A stretch of 64,000 bases of DNA. It comes from JACCXM01 sp046328335. GTDB taxonomy: Bacteria > Chloroflexota > Chloroflexia > Thermomicrobiales > UBA6265. The position numbers were made by a program, and so were the translations under genes. Each line of letters begins with the position of its first letter. The first letter of the stretch is position 1. Positions 16,251 through 24,977 of this stretch are shown one piece after another. The DNA lies in assembly GCA_046328335.1 (NCBI GenBank), contig JAXLWU010000018.1, forward strand, positions 1 to 64,000. The letters are read 5' to 3'. The notes under the pieces are model-generated. The model was not told the origin of the DNA and did not search any database. It was given only the letters and a program-made list of their open reading frames with translations.

Positions 16251-17477
16251 ATGGATTTCTCCCTGACTCCGGAACAGACGCAACTTCGCGACACCGTGCG
16301 CGAGTTTGCCGCGCGCGAGGTCGCTCCCTTCATCCGGGATTGGGATGCCAAAGGCGAATTCCACCCTGAAGTCCTCGACAAAATGGGCGAGCTCGGTCTC
16401 CTGGGCCTGCCCATCCCTGAAGAATACGGCGGCTCCGGGTTTGACTATGTCAGTCTTGCGCTCGCGTGCGAAGAACTCGAATACGTCGATACGTTCCTGC
16501 GCGTAATCATGAGCGTTCATGTTGGGCTCAACAGCCTCGCCCTCCTGCAATGGGGCACGGAAGAGCAGAAACAGCGATGGCTGGTGCCCCAGGCACAAGG
16601 CCTGAAGTTTGGCACGTTCGGATTGACCGAGCCAAACGCGGGGTCCGATGCCGGCTCGATCGAGTCCACGTATGTCCGCGACGGCGACGCCTATGTCCTC
16701 AATGGCGCCAAGATGTGGATCTCGCTCGCGGCGAAGGCCGATCACTTCCTGGTGTTTGCCTCGTTCGACCGATCGCAGAAACATCACGGCCTGACGGCGT
16801 TCATGCTCGAAAAGGACATGCCAGGTCTGACCACCGGGACGATCAAGGGGAAACTGGGCGTCCGGGCCGGCAATACCGGTGAACTAGCCTTCAATAACGT
16901 TCGCATCCCCATCGAAAACCGCATTGGAGAGGAAGGCGAAGGCTTCAAGATCGCCATGAGCTGCATCGACCAGGGCCGGTTCACCGTCGGCGCCGGGGCG
17001 GTCGGCCTCATTCGCGCCTGCCTCGATGCCAGTGTCAAGTATGCCAATGAACGCTATGCCTTCGGCCAGGAAATCGGCCGCTTCGAGCTGGTCAAGCAGA
17101 TGATCGCCAAGATGGTGGCGAGTTACGAAGCCTCACGGTTGCTCACCATGCAGGCGGCCGAACTCAAGAACCGTGGCATCCGAAACACCCGCGAGACCTC
17201 ATTGATGAAGTGGTACGGCTGCGATGCCGCGCTGGAAGCGGCAAATGACGCCATCCAGATTCATGGCTCGTACGGCTATTCAAATGAGTATCCCGTCGAG
17301 CGCTTCTGGCGGAATTCCCGCGGCGCAGTCATTTACGAGGGCACCCGCGAGATTCACACCATTTTGCAAGCGGACTACGCCCTCGGCTACCGCCAGGACA
17401 AGCCGCTGCGCTGCCCGCAACTCCCGGCGGCCGGTTTCGAGCGCGCTGGCGAAGCCGTGCCTGCCCTTTCGCTCTGA
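16251..17477 (+). CDS. Acyl-CoA dehydrogenase
   Basis: 408 residues, the normal size for the family. The N-terminal helical domain (SLTPEQTQLRDTVREFAARE), the FAD-binding segment FGLTEPNAGSDAGS, the beta domain (LGVRAGNTGELAF) and the C-terminal helices (DAAIQIHG-like DDAIQIHGSYGYSNEYPVER) are all present. The catalytic base is the Glu in IYEGTREIHT (about residue 363). It introduces the alpha-beta double bond of an acyl-CoA thioester and passes electrons to ETF. The ATG at 16251 has AAGGGG about 12 nt upstream, and a TATACT box lies near 16156. Thiolase and hydratase genes follow on the same strand. Chain length cannot be told. Confidence 0.92.
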   Translation: MDFSLTPEQTQLRDTVREFAAREVAPFIRDWDAKGEFHPEVLDKMGELGLLGLPIPEEYGGSGFDYVSLALACEELEYVDTFLRVIMSVHVGLNSLALLQWGTEEQKQRWLVPQAQGLKFGTFGLTEPNAGSDAGSIESTYVRDGDAYVLNGAKMWISLAAKADHFLVFASFDRSQKHHGLTAFMLEKDMPGLTTGTIKGKLGVRAGNTGELAFNNVRIPIENRIGEEGEGFKIAMSCIDQGRFTVGAGAVGLIRACLDASVKYANERYAFGQEIGRFELVKQMIAKMVASYEASRLLTMQAAELKNRGIRNTRETSLMKWYGCDAALEAANDAIQIHGSYGYSNEYPVERFWRNSRGAVIYEGTREIHTILQADYALGYRQDKPLRCPQLPAAGFERAGEAVPALSL

Positions 17478-17569
17478 GACCGTCGCGGCGACGTCGGAGG
17501 TGGGATCGCGCGGCTTGCTCGGTCCTATGGCATCGAGAATTGTTGAAGTAGAACGAGGCATTTTCGTCA

Positions 17570-18757
17570 ATGACCGAACACATTCGCCGCGCGGTAATTC
17601 TCGGAGGAGCCCGCACGCCGTTCGGCAAAATGAACGGCGCGCTGGCTCCCTTGAGCGCGGTGGACCTCGGTGTCGTCGCCGCGATCGCGGCGTTGGAACG
17701 CTCGGGAATAGCCCCGGCGTCAGTCGAAAACAGCATCCTCGGCCAGGTCCTCCAGGGTGGGGCGGGGCAGAATCCAGCACGGCAGGTGGCGCTACGAGCG
17801 GGAATCCCGCGTGACATCCCGGCTGAAACCATCAACCGTGTCTGTGGTTCCGGCATGCGTGCGGTCACCCTTGCCGAATCGTTGATCCGCGCGGGTGACT
17901 ACAACGTGATCCTAGCCGGTGGTATGGAGAGCATGTCCAACGCGCCGTATCTCTTGCGCCAGGCGCGCACCGGATACCGCATGGGCGATGGCGTGCTGGA
18001 AGACATGATGATCGGTGACGGACTCTGCTGCGCTGTCGCTGGCGTGCACATGGGCATCCATGGCGGCAACGTCTCCGCGGAGGAGGGGGTGACCCGCGAG
18101 GAACAGGACGCCTGGTCGCTGCGGTCCCACCAACGCGCGGTCGCCGCTCAGGATTCTGGCCGCTTCGAACGCGAAATCGTTGCAGTCGAGGTCCCCGCCC
18201 GGGGCGCGCCAGTCGTCGTCAATCAGGATGAAGCGCCCAGGCGCGACACCAGCGCCGAGGCGCTCGCCAGGCTCAAACCGGCGTTCGATCCCAGTGGCAC
18301 CGTCACCGCCGGCAACGCCCCTGGGGTAAACGACGGCGCCGCGGCCCTGGTGGTCACCAATCAGGACTGGGCGACCGCGCAGGGGCTGTCACCACGAGCG
18401 CGGATCATTGCCCATGCCGAGGCGGCATGGGACGTCCCCTACCTCGCCTACACGCCCGCGATGGCGGCCGAGAAGGCGCTGGCGAAAGCGAAGTTGAAGG
18501 CTTCCGATGTCGACCTGTGGGAGATCAACGAGGCGTTTGCCAGCGTCCCCATCATTTCCGCGCGTCGGCTCGGGATCGATCTGGACCGGGCGAATGTCAA
18601 CGGGGGGGCGGTTGCGCTTGGTCACCCCATCGGCGCCAGCGGGGCGCGTGTCGTGCTCACGCTGATTGAAGAACTTCGCCGCCGCGGTGGCGGTATCGGA
18701 GTTGCCGCCATCTGCTCCGGCGGTGGTGGCGGCGACGCGATCGTGCTGGAGGTGTAG
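17570..18757 (+). CDS. Acetyl-CoA C-acyltransferase (thiolase)
   Basis: 395 residues. The acyl-accepting Cys is Cys92 in NRVCGSGMRAVTLAES. The C-terminal pair is His352 in LGHPIGASGARVV and Cys382 in AAICSGGGGGDA. These are the three catalytic residues of biosynthetic and degradative thiolases. It either condenses two acetyl-CoA or cleaves 3-oxoacyl-CoA. The gene follows the acyl-CoA dehydrogenase by 92 nt and precedes the hexapeptide and hydratase genes with short or no gaps. A catabolic acyl-CoA role is the simplest reading. A 3-hydroxyacyl-CoA dehydrogenase is not obvious next to it. Confidence 0.92.
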   Translation: MTEHIRRAVILGGARTPFGKMNGALAPLSAVDLGVVAAIAALERSGIAPASVENSILGQVLQGGAGQNPARQVALRAGIPRDIPAETINRVCGSGMRAVTLAESLIRAGDYNVILAGGMESMSNAPYLLRQARTGYRMGDGVLEDMMIGDGLCCAVAGVHMGIHGGNVSAEEGVTREEQDAWSLRSHQRAVAAQDSGRFEREIVAVEVPARGAPVVVNQDEAPRRDTSAEALARLKPAFDPSGTVTAGNAPGVNDGAAALVVTNQDWATAQGLSPRARIIAHAEAAWDVPYLAYTPAMAAEKALAKAKLKASDVDLWEINEAFASVPIISARRLGIDLDRANVNGGAVALGHPIGASGARVVLTLIEELRRRGGGIGVAAICSGGGGGDAIVLEV

Positions 18758-18765
18758 AGCGCGGC

Positions 18766-19299
18766 ATGGACGAGGGCACCGTTCTCCCCTTCAACGACAT
18801 CTATCCGCGCATCGGGCGCGGCGTCTATCTCGCCCCCGGGTCCATGGTCATCGGGGACGTGGAAATCGGCGCGGGTTCCAGCGTTTGGTTCAACGCGGTG
18901 ATACGGGGTGACGTCGCTCCGATTCGGATTGGCGAGCGATCGAATGTCCAGGATGGCGCCGTGCTCCATGTCGATACCGGAACCGCGTGCGTGATCGGCA
19001 ACGAAGTGACCATCGGCCACAATGCCATCGTCCACGCCTCGGTTGTCGGAGACGGCGTGACGGTCGGCATGGGAGCCGTGGTTCTCTCTCGATCGAAGAT
19101 CGGTGATGAGGCATTCGTTGCCGCCGGAGCGCTGGTGGCGGAGGACTCCGTCGTCGAAACTGGCACCTTGATGATGGGCGTACCGGCCAGAGAACGCCGG
19201 CCGTTGACGCCGGAAGAGCGGGCGGCGTCGCGCGAGAATGCCCTTCGGTACGTGCGAAACGCCGCGAAACATCGCGCGGTCGTGGTGGAGAATCGCTGA
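18766..19299 (+). CDS. Gamma-carbonic-anhydrase-like hexapeptide-repeat protein
   Basis: 177 residues built of left-handed beta-helix hexapeptides (for example VIGDVEIGAGSSVWFNAVIRGD). The metal-binding His positions of gamma carbonic anhydrases are recognisable in VLHVDTG and in TIGHNAIVHA. The C-terminal helix is present (EERAASRENALRYV). Members bind zinc or iron, and only some are active carbonic anhydrases. It starts 8 nt after the thiolase stop and is followed 1 nt later by the hydratase start. The same arrangement, a hexapeptide protein within acyl-CoA genes, occurs as PaaY in phenylacetate clusters, but no paa genes are here. Confidence 0.85.
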   Translation: MDEGTVLPFNDIYPRIGRGVYLAPGSMVIGDVEIGAGSSVWFNAVIRGDVAPIRIGERSNVQDGAVLHVDTGTACVIGNEVTIGHNAIVHASVVGDGVTVGMGAVVLSRSKIGDEAFVAAGALVAEDSVVETGTLMMGVPARERRPLTPEERAASRENALRYVRNAAKHRAVVVENR

Positions 19300-19300
19300 C

Positions 19301-20074
19301 ATGGCGGTGGATGTCGAAATCGCGGACGGCATCGCGGTCGTCACCATGAATCGGCCGCAAGCGCTAAACGCGTTCAATTCGGAGCAACTGGATCGGCTGA
19401 TTGCGGCATTCGATGACATCGCCGACGACCCGCGGGTGCGGGTCGCCATTCTGACCGGGGCGGGTGAACGCGCCTTTGCCGCCGGCGCTGACATCAAGGA
19501 GATGGTCGATCTTGACCCGGCCGCGGGTCTGGCATTCGGACGCAAGGGGCACGCCGCCGCCAGCGCGATCGAGTTACTGCCACAACCGGTTATCGCCGCG
19601 GTCAACGGTTACGCCTTCGGTGGCGGCTGCGAACTGGCTATCGCCTGCGATATTCGTCTTGCCTCGGACAACGCCCGATTTGCTCAGCCCGAGGTTGGAC
19701 TTGGCATTCCGCCGGGTTGGGGCGGGTCACAACGGCTGCCGCGTCTCATCGGGCCCGGTCTCGCCGCCGAAATGATCTTCACCGGGCGACAAGTTTTCGC
19801 AGACGAGGCGGCCCGGATCGGCCTGGTGAATGCCGTCTATCCACTGGCGGATCTCTTGCCGAAGGCCCAAGAACTCGCGGCCGCGATCGGTCGCAACAGC
19901 CCAGTCGCGGTTCGGGCCGCCAAACGCGCACTGTCGCTTGCGCTTGCGGGGAATCCTGGAGCCGGGCTTGCCGCCGAGGCGCGGATGTTCGGCGAAGCGT
20001 TTACCACTCCTGACCAGAAGGAGGGGATGCGCGCATTCGTCGAGAAGCGAGCACCGCGGTTTGCTGATGCCTGA
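19301..20074 (+). CDS. Enoyl-CoA hydratase (crotonase family)
   Basis: 257 residues. The oxyanion-hole segment is ERAFAAGADIKEM, and the second block is NGYAFGGGCELAIACDIRLA. Both catalytic Glu are present: Glu111 in GGGCELA and Glu131 in QPEVGLGIPPGWGGSQRL. This supports a true hydratase adding water to 2-enoyl-CoA and not an isomerase or dehydrogenating homologue. The ATG at 19301 is 1 nt after the preceding stop. An upstream in-frame ATG inside the previous gene is less likely. It closes the acyl-CoA operon and is convergent with the TIGR02588 gene. Confidence 0.9.
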   Translation: MAVDVEIADGIAVVTMNRPQALNAFNSEQLDRLIAAFDDIADDPRVRVAILTGAGERAFAAGADIKEMVDLDPAAGLAFGRKGHAAASAIELLPQPVIAAVNGYAFGGGCELAIACDIRLASDNARFAQPEVGLGIPPGWGGSQRLPRLIGPGLAAEMIFTGRQVFADEAARIGLVNAVYPLADLLPKAQELAAAIGRNSPVAVRAAKRALSLALAGNPGAGLAAEARMFGEAFTTPDQKEGMRAFVEKRAPRFADA

Positions 20075-20080
20075 GCCGGA

Positions 20081-20482
20081 CTATGGAAATTGCACCGATT
20101 CGAGGCGGCCTCTGAAATCGTGCGTGCTGGGATCGAGTGCAGTCACGTAGATTCCGTCCTGGGTTCCGTGCAGGGGCAACGATGAAACTCTGATTTCCGC
20201 CGATTCCACCAGGCTATCGCCTGAATAGACTTCTACCCAGACTTCGGCCGACGTTATGGCTACCGAACCTGTGTTGCTGATGACGTAAGGAATAAAGTAG
20301 GTTCCATTACGAAGTTCAGCGTGATCGGAATCCAGAGCCATGGTGATTTCGCCGGCGATTCCTTCCTGGCGATTGCGGTCTTCACGCACCCCAACCCAAA
20401 TCATCGCGCCGACGACCAGCAGGCTGATGATCAACGTCACCAACTCCGGTGATGTGAGGCCTCGCAAAGCGCCACGCTTCAT
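20081..20482 (-). CDS. TIGR02588 family membrane-anchored protein
   Basis: 133 residues. One N-terminal membrane helix (about 11-30, VTLIISLLVVGAMIWVGV) is followed by an extracytoplasmic immunoglobulin-like beta domain (YFIPYVISNTGSVAITSAEV, then WVEVYSGD). This matches what I recall of TIGR02588, a short protein nearly always paired with TIGR02587. Its ATG overlaps the stop of the partner gene by four bases (ATGA), so they are co-translated. Function unknown. Confidence 0.78.
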   Translation of the reverse strand: MKRGALRGLTSPELVTLIISLLVVGAMIWVGVREDRNRQEGIAGEITMALDSDHAELRNGTYFIPYVISNTGSVAITSAEVWVEVYSGDSLVESAEIRVSSLPLHGTQDGIYVTALDPSTHDFRGRLESVQFP

Positions 20483-21378
20483 ACCGCGAGTCTCCCCGCG
20501 GCGGCTCCCATCGCCAGCGGAAACGCCAGCAGGACCACTTTGGCGTAGATAACCAGCGGCGCCATGTCGCCGTTGACACGCTCGAACAACCACAAAACGA
20601 ACCAGGCAACCAGAATCGCAATAACGTACGCGGTCAAGGTCTCGACAACTGGGTGCTGGAGTGGACCAGGATTGTTCCGCCGGCGCCGCTGGCCGGAGAA
20701 CCCCACGGCAAAGACAATCGCGTAACTCGTTGCCAGCGAGAGCAGAATGACCAGGGGCAATTGGCTCACCGGAACTTCGGTAATCACCTCACTGAAGTCG
20801 TCGACTGGCGCGATCGCCATACCGAGAAACATGGCTCCCGCGCCAGCCGCGAGAAACTCCAGCACCGAATGCCGCCAACCGGCACGCGTTGACCATCCTC
20901 TCAAGGCCGAGGCATCGCCCGCATCGGGATCGAGACTCGATGCGTCTTTGGGCAACAGGTGATTTGCCACCGCGATACCGAGGCTGACTGGTGTAAGGGC
21001 AACGGCGACGCGGCCGAGAGAACTGGCCGTCGCGTGGCCAAGGCCGACCTGCCCGAGTGTCAGAAGGATGATGAACAATGCCAGGATCGCGAGGGCGACG
21101 GCTTCGACAGCGTCGGCGAAGTACTGCAGGCCGTGCCGGCGATCTGTTCGAAAGTTGATCCAATAGACGGCGGCGAGCGTCAGCACGTATGCGGTGGCGA
21201 GAAGAGAAAGCGCATCCAGCGGATCGATCTGGTCCCCCAACCACCAGCTTTCAGCGGTGAACACGACAGGAATACCAACGAGGAGGCCACTGGCCAATCC
21301 CCGGATCGCATCGTCAATTTCCAGGATCCACTCCTGGTTCCGTCGAATTCCTCGAGAATGATGTCCTTTCCCGGCCAT
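20479..21378 (-). CDS. TIGR02587 family integral membrane protein
   Basis: 299 residues with about seven or eight membrane helices (for example LLATAYVLTLAAVYWI, AVALAILALFIILLTLG and LPLVILLSLATSYAIVFAVG). Conserved-looking segments are DDAIRGLASGLLVGIPVVFT near the N-terminus and a long soluble loop in the middle. The ATG at 21378 is preferred. A longer frame from 21459 runs through a nested inverted repeat and gives an unconvincing N-terminus. No obvious Shine-Dalgarno is seen. It heads a two-gene operon with TIGR02588. The role is unknown; transport or a membrane complex are options. Confidence 0.78.
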   Translation of the reverse strand: MAGKGHHSRGIRRNQEWILEIDDAIRGLASGLLVGIPVVFTAESWWLGDQIDPLDALSLLATAYVLTLAAVYWINFRTDRRHGLQYFADAVEAVALAILALFIILLTLGQVGLGHATASSLGRVAVALTPVSLGIAVANHLLPKDASSLDPDAGDASALRGWSTRAGWRHSVLEFLAAGAGAMFLGMAIAPVDDFSEVITEVPVSQLPLVILLSLATSYAIVFAVGFSGQRRRRNNPGPLQHPVVETLTAYVIAILVAWFVLWLFERVNGDMAPLVIYAKVVLLAFPLAMGAAAGRLAV

Positions 21379-22016
21379 CAGTTCGGTCCACAAGTGGGAA
21401 ACTGTGGAACCACAGAGCTCATGTGTCCCACTTCTCCAGACTGTCGCACCGGCTAGCAACGCCTAAGGTACGATGATGTTCCGGAACCTGACTACACCGA
21501 ACGATTGGTCTCTCAACGAGTCTTCTCGGCTGCGTTCACTGAATTTATTGCACACTGCGAATCGGTCCAAATCGGGGAACAGCGACCATCGAGACTGCGA
21601 TGCGGAAGACCGTTTGCACGTTGAATTACAGTTCTTCCCTCTCGATACCCGCAAATCGTCCGAATAGGGATTCGGCAACGCACCCATTGTCGCCCCATCG
21701 GCACCTTGGAAAGCCACGACGGACGTCCACCCTCTTGTTGATCCATGACATACCGAAATCTGACCAACCTCCCCGCTATGCCTGGACACCGACGGCAGCG
21801 CGATGTCTCGAGTGCTCTGCCTGGATCGATTTCCGGTTTCGGAATGAACCAGCAGACCACAGAAATGGAGGATTTCGTTCCATGACGGCGCTGTTCCCAG
21901 GTGCCGCGCGACGGACAACGCAAACTCTTGCAACAGAACCACTCCCGAACGGTCCCCGGTATAGTTTGGCAGTGTTGACACGAGGCAGGAACCGGATCTG
22001 GGAGGAATGAGTCAGC
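21379..22016. other. 638-bp intergenic region, more AT-rich than its surroundings
   Basis: Apart from the nested inverted repeats near 21392 and a GGAGGA ribosome-binding site at 22001-22006 for the next gene, I see no gene. The open frames on both strands give low-similarity, Ser/Arg-rich translations with no domain pattern. The base composition looks lower in GC than the flanking genes, which may mark an old insertion or a decayed gene. Confidence 0.45.
21392..21433. promoter_or_regulatory. Nested inverted repeats upstream of the TIGR02587 gene
   Basis: An outer 8-bp perfect repeat (AAGTGGGA at 21392-21399, TCCCACTT at 21426-21433) encloses a 6-bp hairpin CTGTGG-AA-CCACAG (21402-21415). 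It ends 14 nt before the ATG on the minus strand. It could be a leader structure that affects translation or a protein-binding operator. Confidence 0.45.
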
Positions 22017-22754
22017 ATGAGATTTGACGGACAATCGGCGATCGTAACGGGCGCGGCGCGTGGCATCGGCGAGGCCATCGCTCGCCGATTGGCGAGCGAC
22101 GGCTGTGCCGTGATGGTCGCGGACATCGACGAATCAGCCGCCGCCGATACCGCGATGAGCATCGGCCACGGCGCGCTCGCGCAACGGCTCGACGTCACGA
22201 GCGCGCCTTCCTGGGAAAGCGCGGTCCACGCGGCAATGAGCACATGGTCCAAGGTTGACATTCTTGTCAACAATGCCGGCATCGCCGGGCGGTCCGCGCC
22301 GATATGGGAACTCGAAGTCTCGGAATGGCAGCAGGTTGTCGACATCGATCTGACCGGCGTCTTTCTTGGCTGTCGCGCAGTGCTGCCGGGGATGATTTCC
22401 GCCGGATTCGGCCGGATCGTCAACATCGCCTCGATCGCCGGCAAGGAAGGAAATCCCAACGCCGTTCCCTATTCCGCCGCCAAGTCGGGCGTCATAGGCC
22501 TGACGAAGGCGGTGGCAAAGGAGGTTGCGACCAAAGGAGTGCTGGTCAACGCGGTGGCTCCCGCGGTTATCGAGACCCCGATTCTGGAGCAGGTGAGCGA
22601 AGAGCACATTCGCTACATGACGAGCCGCATTCCGATGGGCCGAGTTGGAAAGCCGGACGAGGTCGCGGCCCTGGTGGCGTTCCTGTGCTCGCGGGATCTC
22701 AGCTTCTCGACCGGCGCCGTCTACGACATCTCTGGTGGCCGCGCGACGTATTAG
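22017..22754 (+). CDS. Short-chain dehydrogenase/reductase (FabG-like)
   Basis: 245 residues of the classical SDR type. The cofactor motif is VTGAARGIGEAIARRLA, the structural NNAG is in ILVNNAGIAG, and the catalytic Ser, Tyr and Lys are in NIASIAGKEGNPNAVPYSAAKSG. The Asp at the end of beta-2 (VADIDES) suggests NAD(H) and not NADP(H). GGAGGA precedes the ATG by 10 nt. It could be a 3-hydroxyacyl-CoA dehydrogenase or 3-oxoacyl-ACP reductase complementing the acyl-CoA genes at 16251-20074, but it is separated from them. Substrate undetermined. Confidence 0.88.
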   Translation: MRFDGQSAIVTGAARGIGEAIARRLASDGCAVMVADIDESAAADTAMSIGHGALAQRLDVTSAPSWESAVHAAMSTWSKVDILVNNAGIAGRSAPIWELEVSEWQQVVDIDLTGVFLGCRAVLPGMISAGFGRIVNIASIAGKEGNPNAVPYSAAKSGVIGLTKAVAKEVATKGVLVNAVAPAVIETPILEQVSEEHIRYMTSRIPMGRVGKPDEVAALVAFLCSRDLSFSTGAVYDISGGRATY

Positions 22755-22756
22755 CG

Positions 22757-22856
22757 CGGCCTGCGAAAACAGAGCCGTTGCCAATCGCCATGAGAAATCT
22801 TGTTCGTCGGTCCTCGGTACCCGAACGACGAGGTCCCTCGTTCCTCGGGACGACAC
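22757..22856 (+). repeat. Dispersed intergenic repeat, copy 2
   Basis: This matches 5976-6074: the AATCTTGTT start of the better-conserved part and the final ~28 bases are shared. Like copy 1 it begins within a few bases of a plus-strand stop codon and lies before a convergent minus-strand gene. Confidence 0.6.
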
Positions 22857-22950
22857 CATTTTGGCACGCCGCGGTAAACCCAAGAGTTCGCCCGCGGCAT
22901 CGAAGTCCAGTGCGCCGACAGACCCCATTCCACATCATGGCTGGGGTCCT

Positions 22951-23847
22951 TCACACCAATCGTTCTTGCGTTGTCTTCTGGTCCGGGGGGTAATCGGTGC
23001 TCGACTCGCGTGACACCAATCCGCGCAAGAAAATCTGGATGGCGCCAACCGTCTGCTCGGCGCCAGGTCCGAGAAACACATCGTATCCTGAGCCGATGAT
23101 CGTTTGCACCGTTGCCCGCGGCATGACGGCCCGCATCCGCGCCGCGGTCTCCTCGGAGAGCGATCCTCGCTGGCCCCGCAGGACAAGTGCCGGACACCGG
23201 ACCTGCGCCAACAGGTCCCAGTCCGCGCGTGGCATGGCGGCCGCTTCGATGCGAGCCACGATATCGAGGTCATGCCGCCAGCGGAGCGTGCCATCCGCAA
23301 GGGTCTCGAGGTCGCTCGGAATGTCGTGGTGGGCTCTGGCAATCGGTAGTCCAAGGACATCTTCGTAGAAGCGCGCCGCCTCGTCATGCGTCGCGAACGA
23401 GCGCGGCAAGGCCCGCGTTCTCGCAATGGTTCGCGCCGCGCGTTCCTCGCCGACTTCCGGGCTGACATCGCCGAGGACAATCCCCCGCGTGGCGTCGGGA
23501 TGCCGCGCGGCAACGTGATACGCAACAAGACCGCCGTGGAGCCGCCCTATCAGCACCGGTCGATCCATACCCAGCGCCGCAATGAACGCCGCAACATCGT
23601 CCGCCATCGTCGCCGGGCCGTAACCGTCTTCTGGCCGGTCACTCTCGCCCCGGCCGCGCAGGTCCGGCACCACCACTTCACCGCTCAACGCCAGCTGGTC
23701 CGCGAGATGTTTCATGCCGGAGCCGCTTTGCAGGCCGCCATGAAGCAGCACCACCGGTGGGCAACTGTTGCGCGAGGGTGGTGGCCAATGCCGGAACGCA
23801 AGCCGGACCCCATTGACCGTTACGCTTCCCGTGGACGATTCGGTCAT
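22951..23847 (-). CDS. Alpha/beta-hydrolase-fold protein lacking the catalytic triad
   Basis: 298 residues. The fold's landmarks are present: LLHGGLQSGSGMKHLADQL (oxyanion HGG), VVVPDLRGRGESDRPEDGYG and the nucleophile-elbow helix. The elbow reads G101-R-L-H-G105 where G-x-S-x-G is expected, so the Ser is Leu103. The usual acid after 'RG' is missing (LRGQRGSLSEE), and the terminal His is Tyr255 in GSGYDVFLG. It is therefore unlikely to be a classical hydrolase. Its ATG overlaps the stop of the luciferase-like gene by four bases, so both are made together. It may have become a binding or cofactor-independent protein. Confidence 0.75.
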   Translation of the reverse strand: MTESSTGSVTVNGVRLAFRHWPPPSRNSCPPVVLLHGGLQSGSGMKHLADQLALSGEVVVPDLRGRGESDRPEDGYGPATMADDVAAFIAALGMDRPVLIGRLHGGLVAYHVAARHPDATRGIVLGDVSPEVGEERAARTIARTRALPRSFATHDEAARFYEDVLGLPIARAHHDIPSDLETLADGTLRWRHDLDIVARIEAAAMPRADWDLLAQVRCPALVLRGQRGSLSEETAARMRAVMPRATVQTIIGSGYDVFLGPGAEQTVGAIQIFLRGLVSRESSTDYPPDQKTTQERLV

Positions 23848-24755
23848 GTCGCTGCCTCGCGATAGATTCGATACGCCTCGGTCACGCGTTTCATACAGGC
23901 GCTGTCGTTCGGCATCGGCCAGACGATGAGGTGCCCAACCCCCTCTGCCGCGAACGCGGCGAACTCACTGGCCAGATCCGCGGGATCGGCGAACGAGATG
24001 TTCTTCAAGCGCTCCGCGTCATCGATGCCAGAAACCATGCCGGGAAACGTGACCATCTGGCCGACGGTGATTTGGAGCGAAGCCGGGTCACGACCAACCG
24101 CGGCACACGCTTCACGCAAGGGCGCGACTTTTTCGGGCAACTCGGCGGCCCGGCCGAGCCAACACGTATTCCAGGCGTCGGCGAACTCGGCCGTCAGGCG
24201 CAACATGCGCGGCCGGAAGGCGCCGATCAGGATCGGCGGCCCTCCGGGACGTGGGCCGCGCGGTGAACTGACGCAGTTGACCGCCTGCTCGTACTCGCCG
24301 CGGTAGTCGACGGCCCCGGTGCGGAGCAACGGCGCGATGATCCTCACCGCGTCCTCGAAGCGCCCGGCCAGGTGGTCGAAGGGATAGCCAAACGCCGCGA
24401 ACTCGGGTTCATGCCAGCCAGCGCCGATGCCGAGGATCAAGCGCCCATTGCTGACCTCGTCCGCCGCGTCGGCCATTTTCGCCAGGAGCGCCGGGTTGCG
24501 AAACGCGGTGCACATCACCAGCGCGCCGATCTCGATTCGCTGGGTCGCCTCGGCCAGCGCCGAAATCAGTGTCCAGGCTTCCCAGGTCCCCCGGGTCGGC
24601 TGGTCCTCACCCCAGCGGTAGAGCAGGTGATCGGCAAGCCAGACCGAATCGAGGCCGTCGCGCTCCGCCTGGAGCACCGCTTCGCGAATTTCTCCGTAGC
24701 GAAAGATGACTCCGTCGTCGGTTTCCGAGACTGGCAACATCCGCCCGATCTTCAC
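23844..24755 (-). CDS. Luciferase-like (LLM class) F420/FMN-dependent oxidoreductase
   Basis: 303 residues forming the bacterial-luciferase TIM barrel. Recognisable blocks are LQAERDGLDSVWLADHLLYR, RIEIGALVMCTAFRNPALLA, RLILGIGAGWHEPEFAAFGY and ILIGAFRPRMLRL. The family uses FMN or F420, and the GAGWHE segment is common in the F420 group. The GTG at 24755 is chosen because GAGGAGG lies 5-6 nt upstream; longer in-frame starts lack a site. It is first in a two-gene run with the degenerate alpha/beta hydrolase. Substrate unknown. Confidence 0.82.
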   Translation of the reverse strand: MKIGRMLPVSETDDGVIFRYGEIREAVLQAERDGLDSVWLADHLLYRWGEDQPTRGTWEAWTLISALAEATQRIEIGALVMCTAFRNPALLAKMADAADEVSNGRLILGIGAGWHEPEFAAFGYPFDHLAGRFEDAVRIIAPLLRTGAVDYRGEYEQAVNCVSSPRGPRPGGPPILIGAFRPRMLRLTAEFADAWNTCWLGRAAELPEKVAPLREACAAVGRDPASLQITVGQMVTFPGMVSGIDDAERLKNISFADPADLASEFAAFAAEGVGHLIVWPMPNDSACMKRVTEAYRIYREAAT

Positions 24756-24977
24756 GACCCCTCCTCGCCAACTCATGCCGCGCATGGTCACGCTGGCAAA
24801 TTCGTCAGCAATTCACTGTAGGCCGGTTCTGGCCGTCGCGCCAATCGCACCAGTGACACGTGGTGGCCGATGGTGAAGTCTCGGCACAGTACAATCCCCT
24901 GCTGCGGAGGCCCTCGGGTCTCGCGGGAGATGGATGGCCGGCGGCGGAATCCAGACGAAGACAGGAGCGGGGAAGCG

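Noticed and set aside
21463..21981. 172-residue minus-strand open frame in the AT-richer gap
   Set aside because: Composition is random-like (many Ser, Arg and isolated Cys), no motif, and an equally long frame exists in another phase.
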